From positions 62,001 through 126,000 of the forward strand of contig NZ_JAAXCU010000030.1 of assembly GCF_012911845.1 (NCBI RefSeq): DNA of 64,000 nt. The letters are read 5' to 3'. The translations under genes and the position numbers were made by a program. Numbering within the stretch: the first letter of the stretch is position 1; each line of letters starts with the position of its first letter. This document shows, one piece after another, positions 14,699 through 24,884 of the stretch. Under the pieces are notes generated by a model, which saw only the letters and a list, made by a program, of their open reading frames with translations, did no database searches and was not told the DNA's origin. Source of the DNA: Bacillus sp. RO2 (GTDB taxonomy: Bacteria; Bacillota; Bacilli; Bacillales; Bacillaceae_I).

Positions 14699-15487
14699 AT
14701 GGAAAAGAAAATAGTGTTTTTTGATATAGACGGTACCCTGCTGAACCATCAAAAAGAATTACCTGCCTCTACTAAAAAGGCAATAAAAGAACTGAAGGAA
14801 CAAGGAGTGTATGTGGCAATCGCAACAGGAAGGGCTCCATTTATGTTTGCGGACCTTCGCAAAGAATTGGATATTGATACTTTTGTCAGCTTTAACGGCC
14901 AATATGTGGTGTTTGAAGGAGAAGTTATTTATAAAAACCCTTTAAATATAGAGAAATTACATTTGTTACGTCAAAATTCCGAAAAAGTGTCACATCCACT
15001 AGTGTATTTAAATCATGAAATGATGAAGGCAAATGTAGAAAATCATCCGTTTATTAATGAAAGCATGGGAAGCTTAAAGTTTGTTCACCCGGAATATGGT
15101 CCAAGCTTCCTCGATGAAACGGAGATCTATCAGGCATTATTGTTCATTGAAGATGAGCATCAGCAAAGTTATGTGGATGCTTATAAGGATTTTGATTTCA
15201 TCCGCTGGCATCAATTCTCCACTGACATCCTCCCAAAAGGCGGATCGAAAGCAATCGGGATCCAAAAGATGCTGGAGAGATTGCCGTTTAAGAAAGAAAA
15301 TGTCTATGCTTTTGGAGATGGATTAAATGATGTCGAAATGATTGATTACGTAGGAACAGGGGTTGCAATGGGCAATGCGCATCCTGAATTAGTGAAAGTA
15401 GCAAACCATGTTACAAAAGATGTGGGGGAAGACGGAATTCTTCACGGTCTTGAGCTAGTTGGCTTACTCAAACAAAAAATACGTTAA
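14699..15487 (+). CDS. Cof-type HAD phosphatase
   Basis: A 262-aa haloacid-dehalogenase hydrolase of the Cof/YkrA type. Motif I FFDIDGTLL is at the N-terminus (nucleophile and acid aspartates), motif II is in VAIATGRAP, and motifs III/IV are a lysine region and GDGLNDVEM near 208. The cap domain lies between, as in type IIB enzymes that dephosphorylate sugar phosphates and cofactor intermediates. AAGGTG lies 6 nt before ATG 14699; ATG 14693 and GTG 14690 are weaker alternatives. The exact substrate is unknown. Confidence 0.88.
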   Translation: MEKKIVFFDIDGTLLNHQKELPASTKKAIKELKEQGVYVAIATGRAPFMFADLRKELDIDTFVSFNGQYVVFEGEVIYKNPLNIEKLHLLRQNSEKVSHPLVYLNHEMMKANVENHPFINESMGSLKFVHPEYGPSFLDETEIYQALLFIEDEHQQSYVDAYKDFDFIRWHQFSTDILPKGGSKAIGIQKMLERLPFKKENVYAFGDGLNDVEMIDYVGTGVAMGNAHPELVKVANHVTKDVGEDGILHGLELVGLLKQKIR

Positions 15488-15494
15488 CAAAAAG

Positions 15495-15531
15495 AAGCAA
15501 GCCTGATCAACATACGATCAGGCTTGCTTTG
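15495..15531 (+). terminator. Intrinsic terminator after the HAD phosphatase gene
   Basis: AAGCAAGCCTGATC and GATCAGGCTTGCTT are perfectly complementary around a 7-nt loop; the following T run is short. Confidence 0.85.
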
Positions 15532-15591
15532 TTATTAAAGAAAAAAATATAAAATATCTGTTGTAGGAATCGTTTTTTTTAAGTGATTTCC

Positions 15592-15719
15592 AGCTGTGGG
15601 TTGGAGCAAAAGGCGAAGACTCCTGAGGGAGATAGCGGTAGCTTGAGACCCCGCAGCAGAGCGAGGAGGCTCAAGCACCGCCCCTAGGAAAGTAAAGCCA
15701 TTTGCGGAAATCCACAGCG
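15592..15719 (+). repeat. Palindromic repeat element, subfamily A, copy 1
   Basis: A 128-bp GC-rich element bounded by GCTGTGG and CCACAGC. The central hairpin arms are GCTTGAG and CTCAAGC around ACCCC...GAGGAGG. It lies between the convergent HAD phosphatase and def genes. It shares TTGGAGCAAAAGGCGAAGAC and GCCATTTGCGGAAATC with the other copies. Confidence 0.85.
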
Positions 15720-15758
15720 GTGGTTTACCAAACTACTTACGTTTTTCTTTTCTAACAA

Positions 15759-16313
15759 TTATCTTTCTACAGGAATGGCTCCTTCTGGAGGTTGGAAAGG
15801 ATTCTCTTGGTTTATATGATCATAGAACATAACACCATTCAAATGATCTATTTCGTGTTGAAAAACAATCGCCACTAATCCCTTTAAGCGGAGTTTAAGC
15901 TCTTCGCCTTGCAGGTTGGTAGCCTTAACGGTTACTCGGGCATATCTCGGTACAAGCCCTGGTACGTCTCTATCTACAGAGAGACAACCTTCGCCTGATG
16001 TTAAGTAACTTTTTTCAATAGAATGGCTAACTATCCTTGGATTAAATAGTGCATAGCTATGTAATGTCCCACTTTCATCTCTGATATGAACGGCAATCAT
16101 CTTTTTCGGAATATTGATTTGGGGAGCTGCCAATCCGACTCCAGGGCGCAAATTGTATTGTTGAGACATTTCTGGATTTTGACTGTTTTGAAGGTATTCC
16201 ATCATGTTGTGTAGAATAGTGGAATCTTCCTGAGATGGGGGAAGGGTTACGTCACTAGCTACGGCGCGTAATGTAGGATGTCCTTCCTTTATGATGTCTT
16301 TCGCTGTAATCAT
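15759..16313 (-). CDS. def: Peptide deformylase
   Basis: Removes the N-formyl group from nascent polypeptides; ferrous-iron (or zinc) metallohydrolase. All three motifs are present: GVGLAAPQI (near 58), EGCLS (near 109) and QHEIDHLNG (near 152), giving one Cys and two His ligands. The start at ATG 16313 follows TAGGAGTGAAACC and gives 184 aa, the length I recall for B. subtilis YkrB/DefB. A frame upstream to 16352 has no ribosome site. It stands alone, convergent with the HAD gene. Confidence 0.95.
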   Translation of the reverse strand: MITAKDIIKEGHPTLRAVASDVTLPPSQEDSTILHNMMEYLQNSQNPEMSQQYNLRPGVGLAAPQINIPKKMIAVHIRDESGTLHSYALFNPRIVSHSIEKSYLTSGEGCLSVDRDVPGLVPRYARVTVKATNLQGEELKLRLKGLVAIVFQHEIDHLNGVMFYDHINQENPFQPPEGAIPVER

Positions 16314-16527
16314 GGTTTCACTCCTATCTTTTATAGTTATACTATACTCCATTTAATCGTATATATGGTAGCGACAAAGTATCTCATTATATATTATCAA
16401 AAGCAAGAAGCTACTTGAAACAATTCGTTTTGATTATTTAATTTTATGCTTATCGTATGAATTTAATATTGTAAAAATTAGCAATAAAATTTATAGTTAA
16501 ATAGAAGATATGTTAGGGGGATTTAAA

Positions 16528-17193
16528 TTGCGTTTTTGGAAAAGGACTTTATATACGGGAACTCTGGCTTTTTCCCTATTACTGACAGGATGTGTGAATG
16601 GAGAATCACCAGAACAGGAGATATTTCAGACATTAGAGGAAGTAGTGGAACTTGAAGCCAGCTTTGAAGAACAACAAGGACCATTATTGGAATTAGAAAA
16701 AAAAGAATCTGCTATTTATGAAGAAATCTTGACACTTGGGATGAAAGAGTTTGATCAGATAGTTAAACTTTCTCAAGAAGGGCTTGCTTTGGTCGAACAA
16801 AAGGAAGCGGCGATGGAAAATGAAAAAAAGAGCATAGTGGCAGCACGTGAACAATTTGAGGAAGTAAAAACTTCGATTGATACATTAGAAGATGAAGAAC
16901 TAAAAAAAGAGGCACAATCGTTATACCAACTAATGGAACAACGTTATGAAGCTTACATGACATTATCTGATCATTACATGAAGTCTATGGAAGTAGAAAA
17001 AGAAATGTATGAGCTTTTCCAGACAGAGGATTTAACATTGGAGCAACTCCAAGTACAAATAAATGATCTAAATGAAAAGTACGAGAAAATCAATGAAGCT
17101 AACAAGTCTTTTAATGACTTTACAGACCAATATAATAAAGCAAAATTGGATTTTTATAAAAAAGCGGGACTTAACGTCACCTATGATAATTAA
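16528..17193 (+). CDS. ykyA: YkyA family lipoprotein
   Basis: A 221-aa secreted lipoprotein of the YkyA (putative cell-wall-binding) family. The signal peptide RFWKRTLYTGTLAFSLLLTGC ends in a lipobox (LLTGC). The mature part is almost entirely alpha-helical and charged, probably coiled-coil. The start is TTG at 16528, 7 nt after AGGGGGA; a frame-compatible ATG at 16510 lies upstream of that site. It precedes the pdh operon as in B. subtilis but ends with its own terminator. Confidence 0.87.
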   Translation: MRFWKRTLYTGTLAFSLLLTGCVNGESPEQEIFQTLEEVVELEASFEEQQGPLLELEKKESAIYEEILTLGMKEFDQIVKLSQEGLALVEQKEAAMENEKKSIVAAREQFEEVKTSIDTLEDEELKKEAQSLYQLMEQRYEAYMTLSDHYMKSMEVEKEMYELFQTEDLTLEQLQVQINDLNEKYEKINEANKSFNDFTDQYNKAKLDFYKKAGLNVTYDN

Positions 17194-17200
17194 GTGAAAT

Positions 17201-17234
17201 GACACGTTGGAGCTAGGCTCTACGTGTCTTTTTT
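17201..17234 (+). terminator. Intrinsic terminator after ykyA
   Basis: GACACGTTGGAGC and GCTCTACGTGTC pair around TAG, followed by six Ts. Confidence 0.9.
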
Positions 17235-17492
17235 GATGTTTAAAAGTGTTTTTTCTTATTTTGAAATAATCATTGTTTGGTTAATGATTAAGATTGAGAC
17301 ATATCGGGAATGGAATACATAGTGTTTTTTATTATTACGAGATAACATGAAGTTGTCCTGTTCTGCATTGTAATACAGATTATGTCGTTGTATTAGTACA
17401 GATGAGGATTCAGAATATACTTTTTACTTTTTTTGGTTTAAAAAGTCAATATAAGCAAAGAGATTGACGGGATTAAGTAGTGTGTTGTAAAC

Positions 17493-17521
17493 TTGACCTT
17501 GGTGAAAAGTTGTATTAATAT
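17493..17521 (+). promoter_or_regulatory. Sigma-A promoter of the pdh operon
   Basis: TTGACC (17493-17498), exact 17-bp spacer, TAATAT (17516-17521). Predicted start is near 17528. A second, weaker TTGACG at 17464 lies just upstream. Confidence 0.6.
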
Positions 17522-17542
17522 TTTCTTCGGAAAGATTAATAC
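17512..17542. promoter_or_regulatory. Inverted repeat overlapping the pdhA -10 box
   Basis: GTATTAAT (17512-17519) and ATTAATAC (17535-17542) are exact reverse complements, centred near the predicted transcription start. This is a position where a bound repressor would block initiation. The protein that might bind it is not known to me. Confidence 0.45.
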
Positions 17543-17715
17543 AGTATAAATTTATGTGTCTATCATGCATATTGCTGAAGACAGTTAAAGAGGAAAGATA
17601 CGTTTTTGCATCACAAACAGAAAAATGTCTTTTAAAACCCGTTTTTGGGTAACCTAATTTTGTATGTAATCATGTATTAAATAGTTCTCTTAATAGAAAG
17701 GAAGAGGTGACGTAG

Positions 17716-18831
<1,116 letters not shown>

Positions 18832-18834
18832 GCC

Positions 18835-19812
18835 ATGGCGCAAATGACAATGATTCAAGCAATCACTGATGCGTTACGCACAGAATTGAAAAATGACGAA
18901 AACGTCTTACTTTTCGGTGAAGACGTTGGTCAAAACGGTGGGGTTTTCCGTGCAACCGAAGGCCTTCAAGCTGAGTTCGGGGAAGACCGCGTGTTTGATA
19001 CACCACTTGCAGAATCAGGAATCGGTGGACTTGCTGTCGGCTTCGGTGTAACCGGCTTCCGTCCTGTAATGGAAATCCAATTCTTCGGTTTCGTATACGA
19101 AGTAATGGACTCTGTTAGTGGACAACTTGCTCGTATGCGTTATCGTACTGGTGGGCGTTGGAACGCTCCTGTAACAATTCGTTCCCCGTTTGGTGGAGGA
19201 GTTCATACTCCAGAACTTCATGCAGATAGCCTTGAAGGTCTTGTAGCGCAACAACCAGGTCTAAAAGTAGTTATTCCTGCAACACCTTATGATGCAAAAG
19301 GACTTTTAATTTCTGCAATCCGTGATAACGACCCAGTTATCTTCTTGGAGCACATGAAATTATACCGTTCTTTCCGTCAAGAGGTACCTGAAGAAGAGTA
19401 CACAATTGAGATCGGTAAAGCAGATGTTAAACGTGAAGGTTCTGACATCACGATGATAACTTACGGAGCAATGGTACATGAGTGCTTAAAAGCAGCTGAC
19501 CAACTTGAAAAAGACGGTGTATCTGCTGAAGTAATCGACTTACGTACAATTAGTCCATTGGATATCGAAACAATCATTGCATCTGTTGAGAAAACAGGCC
19601 GTGCGATTGTTGTCCAAGAAGCACAAAAACAAGCTGGTATCGGCGCTAACATCGTAGCAGAAATCAACGACCGTGCAATTCTTAGCCTAGAAGCACCGGT
19701 ATTGCGTGTAGCTGCACCTGATACGGTATTCCCATTCTCTCAAGCAGAGAGCGTATGGTTGCCAAATCATAAAGATGTTCTAGAAACAGCGAAAAAAGTT
19801 CTGAACTTCTAA
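18835..19812 (+). CDS. pdhB: Pyruvate dehydrogenase E1 component, beta subunit
   Basis: A 325-aa subunit that completes the E1 active site with PdhA. It has the transketolase pyrimidine-binding domain (about 1-180, [17 protein letters not shown] at the start) and the C-terminal transketolase domain (about 200-320). The ATG is 3 nt after the pdhA stop with AAGGAG in the end of pdhA, so translation is coupled. The gap after it to pdhC is unusually long and holds a palindromic repeat. Confidence 0.97.
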   Translation: MAQMTMIQAITDALRTELKNDENVLLFGEDVGQNGGVFRATEGLQAEFGEDRVFDTPLAESGIGGLAVGFGVTGFRPVMEIQFFGFVYEVMDSVSGQLARMRYRTGGRWNAPVTIRSPFGGGVHTPELHADSLEGLVAQQPGLKVVIPATPYDAKGLLISAIRDNDPVIFLEHMKLYRSFRQEVPEEEYTIEIGKADVKREGSDITMITYGAMVHECLKAADQLEKDGVSAEVIDLRTISPLDIETIIASVEKTGRAIVVQEAQKQAGIGANIVAEINDRAILSLEAPVLRVAAPDTVFPFSQAESVWLPNHKDVLETAKKVLNF

Positions 19813-19931
19813 TATAAATAGTTCTTCAATAGAACTACCATACGGAAGTCCATTCTTCGCCTAGCCAAGAGTGGGCTCTCCATTTTATACAAAAGTAAGC
19901 AAAAGTAGGCTATCTCGTTTTACTTATCTCT

Positions 19932-20058
19932 CTGTAGATTGTAGTGCAAGGTGTGAGACTCCTGCGGGAAGTACCGGTAGGTTGAGACCCCTGAAGCGTT
20001 GTGAGGAGGCTCAAGCACCGACCAAGGATAAGCGAACACCTGGAACGGAAATCTACAG
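19932..20058 (+). repeat. Palindromic repeat element (divergent copy) inside the pdh operon
   Basis: A 127-bp element bounded by CTGTAGATT and AATCTACAG. The conserved core is GGTTGAGACCCC...GAGGAGGCTCAAGC. It lies between pdhB and pdhC, about 120 bp after the pdhB stop. It shares GGAACGGAAATC with subfamily B and the core hairpin with subfamily A, so it may be a third subfamily. It carries no T tract and should not terminate transcription by itself. A small hairpin (TAGTTCT/AGAACTA, 19819-19837) precedes it. Confidence 0.8.
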
Positions 20059-20107
20059 ACGTAAACAGATTCCTTATAAAGCTATCTATCATAGGAGGTT
20101 GAATACT

Positions 20108-21472
20108 GTGGCATTCGAATTTAAACTGCCAGATATCGGTGAAGGTATCCATGAAGGTGAAATCGTAAAATGGTTCGTAAAACCAGGTGACGAAATCGAA
20201 GAAGATGACGTACTTTGTGAAGTACAAAACGATAAAGCAGTCGTAGAAATTCCATCTCCTGTTAAAGGGAAAGTTACGGAATTGAAAGTGGAAGAAGGTA
20301 CTGTCTGTACTGTTGGACAAACCATCATCACACTAGACGCACCAGGTTATGAAGACCTTAAATTTAAAGGTGACGACCACGGAAGCGACGATGCAAAAGC
20401 AGAAGAAAAAACAGAAGGACAAGTTCAAGCAACAGCTGAAGCTGGTCTAGATGTTAAAAAAGAAGAAGCTCCAAAAGAAGAGCCAAAAGCTGAAACAGGC
20501 GCTGGCACACAAGAGCAAGCAGAAGTAGATCCAAACAGACGCGTAATTGCAATGCCTTCCGTACGTAAATATGCTCGTGAAAAAGGCGTTGAAATCCGTC
20601 AAGTTGCTGGATCCGGCGACAACGGACGTGTCCTTAAGAGCGATATCGATGCATTCTTAAGCGGAGGAAGCGCTAAAGCAGAACAAACTACTACTGAAGC
20701 AGCTCCGGCAGCTAAAGAAGAAACAAAAACAGAAACAAAACAAGAAAAACAAGCAATTCCTGCTGGTCAATACCCAGAGACTCGTGAGAAAATGAGTGGT
20801 ATGCGCCGTGCGATCGCAAAAGCGATGGTTAACTCTAAGCATACTGCACCTCACGTAACATTGATGGATGAAATCGATGTGACAGAGCTTGTTGCACACC
20901 GTAAGAAATTCAAATCAGTTGCAGCAGACAAAGGTATTAAGTTAACATTCTTACCATACGTAGTTAAAGCACTTACATCTGCGTTACGTGAGTATCCTGT
21001 ACTTAACACATCTCTTGATGATGCAACAGATGAGATTGTTCACAAGCATTATTACAATATCGGAATCGCTGCTGATACAGAAAAAGGCTTACTAGTTCCT
21101 GTTGTGAAAGATGCGGACAGAAAGTCTATCTTCTCCATTTCCAATGAGATCAACGAACTTGCTGGAAAAGCACGTGACGGTAAATTGGCTTCTGATGAAA
21201 TGAAAGGTGCTTCTTGCACAATTACAAACATCGGATCTGCTGGTGGACAATGGTTCACACCGGTTATTAACCATCCAGAGGTTGCGATTCTAGGTATCGG
21301 CCGTATCGCAGAAAAACCTGTAGTGAAAGACGGAGAAATTGTAGTGGCTCCAGTTCTTGCATTATCACTAAGCTTTGACCATCGTATGATTGATGGCGCT
21401 ACTGCTCAAAATGCGCTTAACCATATCAAGCGCCTATTGAACGATCCACAATTATTGTTAATGGAGGGTTAA
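20108..21472 (+). CDS. pdhC: Dihydrolipoamide acetyltransferase (E2) of pyruvate dehydrogenase
   Basis: The core of the complex; it transfers the acetyl group from lipoyl-lysine to CoA. The 454-aa protein has one lipoyl domain (1-80; lipoylated K43 in [10 protein letters not shown]) and a long Ala/Glu/Lys linker. A peripheral subunit-binding domain follows ([19 protein letters not shown], about 135-170), then the catalytic domain ending in SFDHRMIDG. The true start is GTG 20108 after ATAGGAGG. The open frame continues upstream to 19871 but runs through the repeat element and is not coding. Confidence 0.96.
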   Translation: MAFEFKLPDIGEGIHEGEIVKWFVKPGDEIEEDDVLCEVQNDKAVVEIPSPVKGKVTELKVEEGTVCTVGQTIITLDAPGYEDLKFKGDDHGSDDAKAEEKTEGQVQATAEAGLDVKKEEAPKEEPKAETGAGTQEQAEVDPNRRVIAMPSVRKYAREKGVEIRQVAGSGDNGRVLKSDIDAFLSGGSAKAEQTTTEAAPAAKEETKTETKQEKQAIPAGQYPETREKMSGMRRAIAKAMVNSKHTAPHVTLMDEIDVTELVAHRKKFKSVAADKGIKLTFLPYVVKALTSALREYPVLNTSLDDATDEIVHKHYYNIGIAADTEKGLLVPVVKDADRKSIFSISNEINELAGKARDGKLASDEMKGASCTITNIGSAGGQWFTPVINHPEVAILGIGRIAEKPVVKDGEIVVAPVLALSLSFDHRMIDGATAQNALNHIKRLLNDPQLLLMEG

Positions 21473-21475
21473 TAA

Positions 21476-22888
21476 ATGGTAGTAGGAGATTTCGCAATTG
21501 ATGTAGATACGCTTGTCATCGGTTCGGGCCCTGGCGGATATGTTGCTGCAATCCGCGCGGCTCAACTGGGACAAAAGGTAACAATCGTAGAAAAGAACAC
21601 ACTTGGTGGAGTATGTCTAAACGTTGGATGTATCCCTTCCAAAGCGTTAATTTCTGCAGGTCACCGCTATGAAACAGCACAACATTCTGAAGACATGGGA
21701 ATCAAAGCTGAGAACGTAACAGTTGATTTCACTAAAGTTCAAGAATGGAAAGCTGGAGTAGTAAAAAAATTAACTGGCGGAGTGGAAGGTCTACTTAAGG
21801 GGAATAAAGTAGACATCGTTTCAGGGGAAGCATACTTCGTAGACGGCAACACAGTTCGTATCATGGACGATAACTCTGCGCAAACATACAAGTTCAATAA
21901 CTGTATCATTGCAACAGGTTCTCGCCCAATTGAAATCCCGACTTTCAAGTATTCCAAGCGTGTTCTTGACTCTACAGGCGCATTGGCACTTAAAGAAATT
22001 CCAAAGAAATTAGTTGTTATCGGTGGAGGTTACATCGGTACGGAGCTAGGTACAGCATATGCTAACTTTGGAACAGAAGTTGTTATTGTGGAAGCTGCAG
22101 ATGAGATCTTGGCTGGTTTCGAAAAGCAAATGAGCTCACTTGTTAAGCGTAACCTGAAGAAAAAAGGTAACGTAGAAATCTTCACAAAAGCAATGGCTAA
22201 AGGTGTAGAAGAAACGGAAGATGGCGTAAAAGTAACGATTGAAGTAAAGGGCGAAGAGCAAACTATCGACGCTGATTATGTACTAGTTACTGTAGGCCGC
22301 CGTCCTAACACAGATGAGCTTGGCCTTGAGCAGGTTGGCGTAGAAATGACAGACCGTGGCGTTGTCAAAATTGACAAGCAGTGCCGCACTAGCGTTTCTA
22401 ACATCTATGCTATTGGTGATATCGTAGATGGACCACCACTTGCACATAAAGCTTCTTACGAAGGTAAGATCGCTGCAGAAGCAATTGCTGGTGAGCCTGC
22501 TGAGATTGACTACTTAGGTATTCCTGCGGTAGTATTCTCTGAGCCAGAACTTGCATCTGTAGGTTACACAGAAGCTCAAGCAAAAGAAGAAGGAATCGAA
22601 GTAACAGCTGCTAAGTTCCCATTTGCTGCAAACGGCCGTGCATTGGCATTGAACGCAACAGACGGATTCTTAAAGCTTGTAACTCGTAAAGAAGATGGAT
22701 TAATTATCGGTGCTCAAATTGCCGGTTCTAGTGCATCCGACATGATTGCTGAACTTGGTCTTGCTATCGAAGCTGGTATGACAGCTGAAGATATCGCCAT
22801 GACGATCCACGCGCACCCAACATTGGGAGAAATCACAATGGAAGCTGCGGAAGTGGCAATGGGAAGCCCGATTCATATCGTTAAGTAA
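21476..22888 (+). CDS. pdhD: Dihydrolipoamide dehydrogenase (E3)
   Basis: The flavoprotein that re-oxidises dihydrolipoamide with NAD+. The 470-aa protein has an N-terminal FAD-binding motif ([15 protein letters not shown]), the redox-active disulfide [15 protein letters not shown] and an NAD-binding [10 protein letters not shown] near 180. The C-terminal dimerisation domain has the catalytic histidine in HAHPTLGE. It starts 3 nt after pdhC with GGAGGG in the end of that gene. It probably also serves 2-oxoglutarate and branched-chain complexes. Confidence 0.97.
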   Translation: MVVGDFAIDVDTLVIGSGPGGYVAAIRAAQLGQKVTIVEKNTLGGVCLNVGCIPSKALISAGHRYETAQHSEDMGIKAENVTVDFTKVQEWKAGVVKKLTGGVEGLLKGNKVDIVSGEAYFVDGNTVRIMDDNSAQTYKFNNCIIATGSRPIEIPTFKYSKRVLDSTGALALKEIPKKLVVIGGGYIGTELGTAYANFGTEVVIVEAADEILAGFEKQMSSLVKRNLKKKGNVEIFTKAMAKGVEETEDGVKVTIEVKGEEQTIDADYVLVTVGRRPNTDELGLEQVGVEMTDRGVVKIDKQCRTSVSNIYAIGDIVDGPPLAHKASYEGKIAAEAIAGEPAEIDYLGIPAVVFSEPELASVGYTEAQAKEEGIEVTAAKFPFAANGRALALNATDGFLKLVTRKEDGLIIGAQIAGSSASDMIAELGLAIEAGMTAEDIAMTIHAHPTLGEITMEAAEVAMGSPIHIVK

Positions 22889-22898
22889 AACTTTTGGC

Positions 22899-22938
22899 GA
22901 AGAGCCTCCAATGTATGTGGAGGCTCTTCTTTTTTTTG
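22899..22938 (+). terminator. Terminator of the pdh operon
   Basis: GAAGAGCCTCCA and TGGAGGCTCTTC are fully complementary around ATGTATG, followed by eight Ts. Confidence 0.93.
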
Positions 22939-22939
22939 T

Positions 22940-22979
22940 ACAAAAAAAGGGATTCTACCGTCTAATAGGTAGAATTCCC
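22940..22979 (-). terminator. Terminator of slp, overlapping its 3' end
   Basis: On the minus strand GGGAATTCTACC and GGTAGAATCCC pair, followed by seven Ts. The first arm includes the last codons of slp. It is back to back with the pdh terminator. Confidence 0.88.
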
Positions 22980-23354
22980 TGCTTGGTTTAACGCCTGTTC
23001 AATGGAAACGACGATATCTTTTTTAGGTTTAGAACCTTCTATTTGCGTAACTACTTCATTGTCATGAACGACAATTAATGAAGGGGTCTCCTTCACATTG
23101 AACTGCTTATATAGAATTTTTTCATCTTCAGAATGAACTACTTTTAAATTAGCTACTTCATCTGGAAATGAACTTTTCAAATCAATGATCGCATCATAAT
23201 ATGTACTCTCATCCTGTAAATTAGTTTCGTCCGTAAAGAATACGAGCGTGCGAGAATCATCAGGAAATTGAATGTGAGTTATCGATTGATTTTCTTGACA
23301 GGAAGATAAAATGAAAAAAGACAAAGTGAAAAAGATAACAGCGCCTCTAATCAT
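22962..23354 (-). CDS. slp: Small lipoprotein with thioredoxin-like fold, Slp-like
   Basis: A 130-aa lipoprotein: signal peptide ending in LSSC (lipobox), then a thioredoxin-like core. TLVFFTDETN replaces the usual WCxxC segment and ETPSLIVVHD retains the cis-proline, so it cannot be a dithiol oxidoreductase. Position next to pdhD, convergent, matches B. subtilis slp (small peptidoglycan-associated lipoprotein); the gene name rests on that position. The start is ATG 23354, 6 nt after GTGAGG; a GTG at 23366 is too close to the site. Confidence 0.7.
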   Translation of the reverse strand: MIRGAVIFFTLSFFILSSCQENQSITHIQFPDDSRTLVFFTDETNLQDESTYYDAIIDLKSSFPDEVANLKVVHSEDEKILYKQFNVKETPSLIVVHDNEVVTQIEGSKPKKDIVVSIEQALNQAGNSTY

Positions 23355-23575
23355 GGCAATCCTCACTTTCTATTAACAACGTATATAAAAAATAGTTACT
23401 TTTGTTCTGCTATTTGGTGCTATTCTACCATTAAATTATATGTAATCAGGCCTTGTCATCTAAATGTTACATAATTGAAAAATAGATAGCTCCTTTCTGG
23501 CATATTAATTATTAAGGTTTTCGATCATGGAAAATCGGTTACATAAATAGAAATATGCAGTAAGGAGCTGCTTTT

Positions 23576-23824
23576 ATGAAAAATTATGTGGTGTTTTTAA
23601 TACAAAATATTTTCTGGGGGACATATAGTATCATAGAATGGTTTTCGGTCAGGGATAAAATGCAGGCCAAAATTATTCTATTAGGTATATTTATCTATCT
23701 CTGTTATACCCTCGCCATGTCAATCATTCATAAAAAGAAGCATGCCGCGATAACAACTGCCATAAGTTTTATATTTTATTTTAGTTTTCAGAGCCTATTT
23801 TACTATTTTGTTTTTGGAGGATAA
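23576..23824 (+). CDS. Small membrane protein of unknown function
   Basis: An 82-aa very hydrophobic protein with three predicted membrane segments (about 5-20, 30-50 and 60-80). They are separated by short charged loops (RDKMQAK, HKKKH). A good AAGGAG lies 9 nt before the ATG. I do not recognise a family. It stands between slp (divergent) and a deacetylase lipoprotein, with no terminator of its own visible. Confidence 0.6.
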   Translation: MKNYVVFLIQNIFWGTYSIIEWFSVRDKMQAKIILLGIFIYLCYTLAMSIIHKKKHAAITTAISFIFYFSFQSLFYYFVFGG

Positions 23825-23920
23825 ATTGCCTTTCAAAGTTTAAATATCTGGAAAAACATTGCCTTCATATAGTAAATGCTAGTATGATTAAAGGTGAAAC
23901 TTACGTATGGAGGAAAGAAT

Positions 23921-24844
23921 ATGAAAAAATGGATACTATCAGCATCATTATTGCTCCTCCTTGTAGCTTGCGGGCAAAATGGACAAGTTGAAAAAGAGCA
24001 AGACTCCTCTGCAACAGATGCTCATACGGAAGAAAATGATTCTGTAGTGAAAGAGGAAGAAAAAGATGTCCCTGTGTCAAAAACTGAAGATCCGATTGAA
24101 GAACCAGAACAAGAAACAGTGAGCTCCGATGAGGAAGAAGAAGAACAAGACTCAGGTAAAGAAGACCAAGTACAAGAAAATCAGCCTCAAGAACCCCAAT
24201 ATGTAGTAAACCCCATCACTTCTGCAATAGAATCTTTGGGTGGTGCAAACTCCGAAGTGGTTCTATTAACAATAGATGATGCTCCAGATAGGTACGCATT
24301 AGAAATGGCTACGATCCTGAAAGAGCTAGGAGTTAAAGCTATCTTCTTTGTTAATGGTCACTTCCTAGAAACGAAAGAAGAGCAAGAAGTATTAAAAACC
24401 ATCTATGAGATGGGTTTCCCAATTGGAAATCATACAATGACGCATAAGTCCTTAAGACAGCTAACAGAAGAAGAGCAGTACGAAGAAATTGTAATGCTTA
24501 GCGACCGGATAGAAGAAATCACTGGTGAACGTCCCCGTTTCTTCCGAGCTCCATTTGGCACTAATACAGACTATGCGATAGATTTGGTAAAGCAAGAAGG
24601 AATGATTCCTATGAATTGGACGTATGGTTATGATTGGGAAGCAGATTACATGGATGCTGAGGCATTAGCAGATATTATGGTTAACACTGAATTTCTGAAC
24701 AGCGGGGCCAATCTGTTAATGCATGACCGTGAATGGACGAAAGATGCGTTAGCGGAAATTGTAAAAGGGCTTCAAGCAAAAGAATACGAAATTCTTGACC
24801 CGGACTTGATAGGAACTGATAATGCAAATACAGAAACTGATTAA
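23921..24844 (+). CDS. Polysaccharide deacetylase-family lipoprotein
   Basis: A 307-aa membrane-anchored lipoprotein: signal peptide with lipobox LVAC, then about 75 residues rich in Glu/Asp/Gln/Lys (likely a disordered spacer), then a NodB-type domain (about 105-290). The NodB motifs are recognisable: LTIDDAPD for TFDDG, GNHTMTH for the H-x3-H metal site, FFRAPFG, and NWTYGYDW. It probably trims acetyl groups from peptidoglycan or another glycan outside the cell. The start at 23921 follows GGAGGAAAG; the frame extends 27 nt further but without a ribosome site. Confidence 0.88.
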   Translation: MKKWILSASLLLLLVACGQNGQVEKEQDSSATDAHTEENDSVVKEEEKDVPVSKTEDPIEEPEQETVSSDEEEEEQDSGKEDQVQENQPQEPQYVVNPITSAIESLGGANSEVVLLTIDDAPDRYALEMATILKELGVKAIFFVNGHFLETKEEQEVLKTIYEMGFPIGNHTMTHKSLRQLTEEEQYEEIVMLSDRIEEITGERPRFFRAPFGTNTDYAIDLVKQEGMIPMNWTYGYDWEADYMDAEALADIMVNTEFLNSGANLLMHDREWTKDALAEIVKGLQAKEYEILDPDLIGTDNANTETD

Positions 24845-24850
24845 ATAAAG

Positions 24851-24882
24851 AAATCCCGCTCATATGAGAGCGGGATTTTTTT
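24851..24882. terminator. Bidirectional terminator
   Basis: AAATCCCGCTC and GAGCGGGATTT pair around a short loop, with Ts on both strands. It serves the deacetylase gene and the convergent gene ending at 24885. Confidence 0.9.
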
Positions 24883-24884
24883 AT

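Larger units (their letters stand above)
17235..17715 (+). other. Long control region and leader ahead of pdhA
   Basis: About 480 bp without a gene. It contains the promoter at 17493-17521 with an overlapping inverted repeat and a leader of nearly 190 nt. A small stem (ACCCGTTTTTGGGT, about 17637-17650) lies before the pdhA ribosome site. I see no riboswitch class that I can name. Confidence 0.5.

Noticed and set aside
17235-17715. Riboswitch or T-box in the pdhA leader
   Set aside because: No class-defining motif (for example the T-box TGGNACCGCG) could be found; only a promoter, a dyad and a small stem are visible.
19871-20107. N-terminal extension of pdhC (79 extra residues in the open frame)
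   Set aside because: It runs through the palindromic repeat, has no E2-like sequence, and a GTG with a strong ribosome site at 20108 gives the normal lipoyl-domain start.
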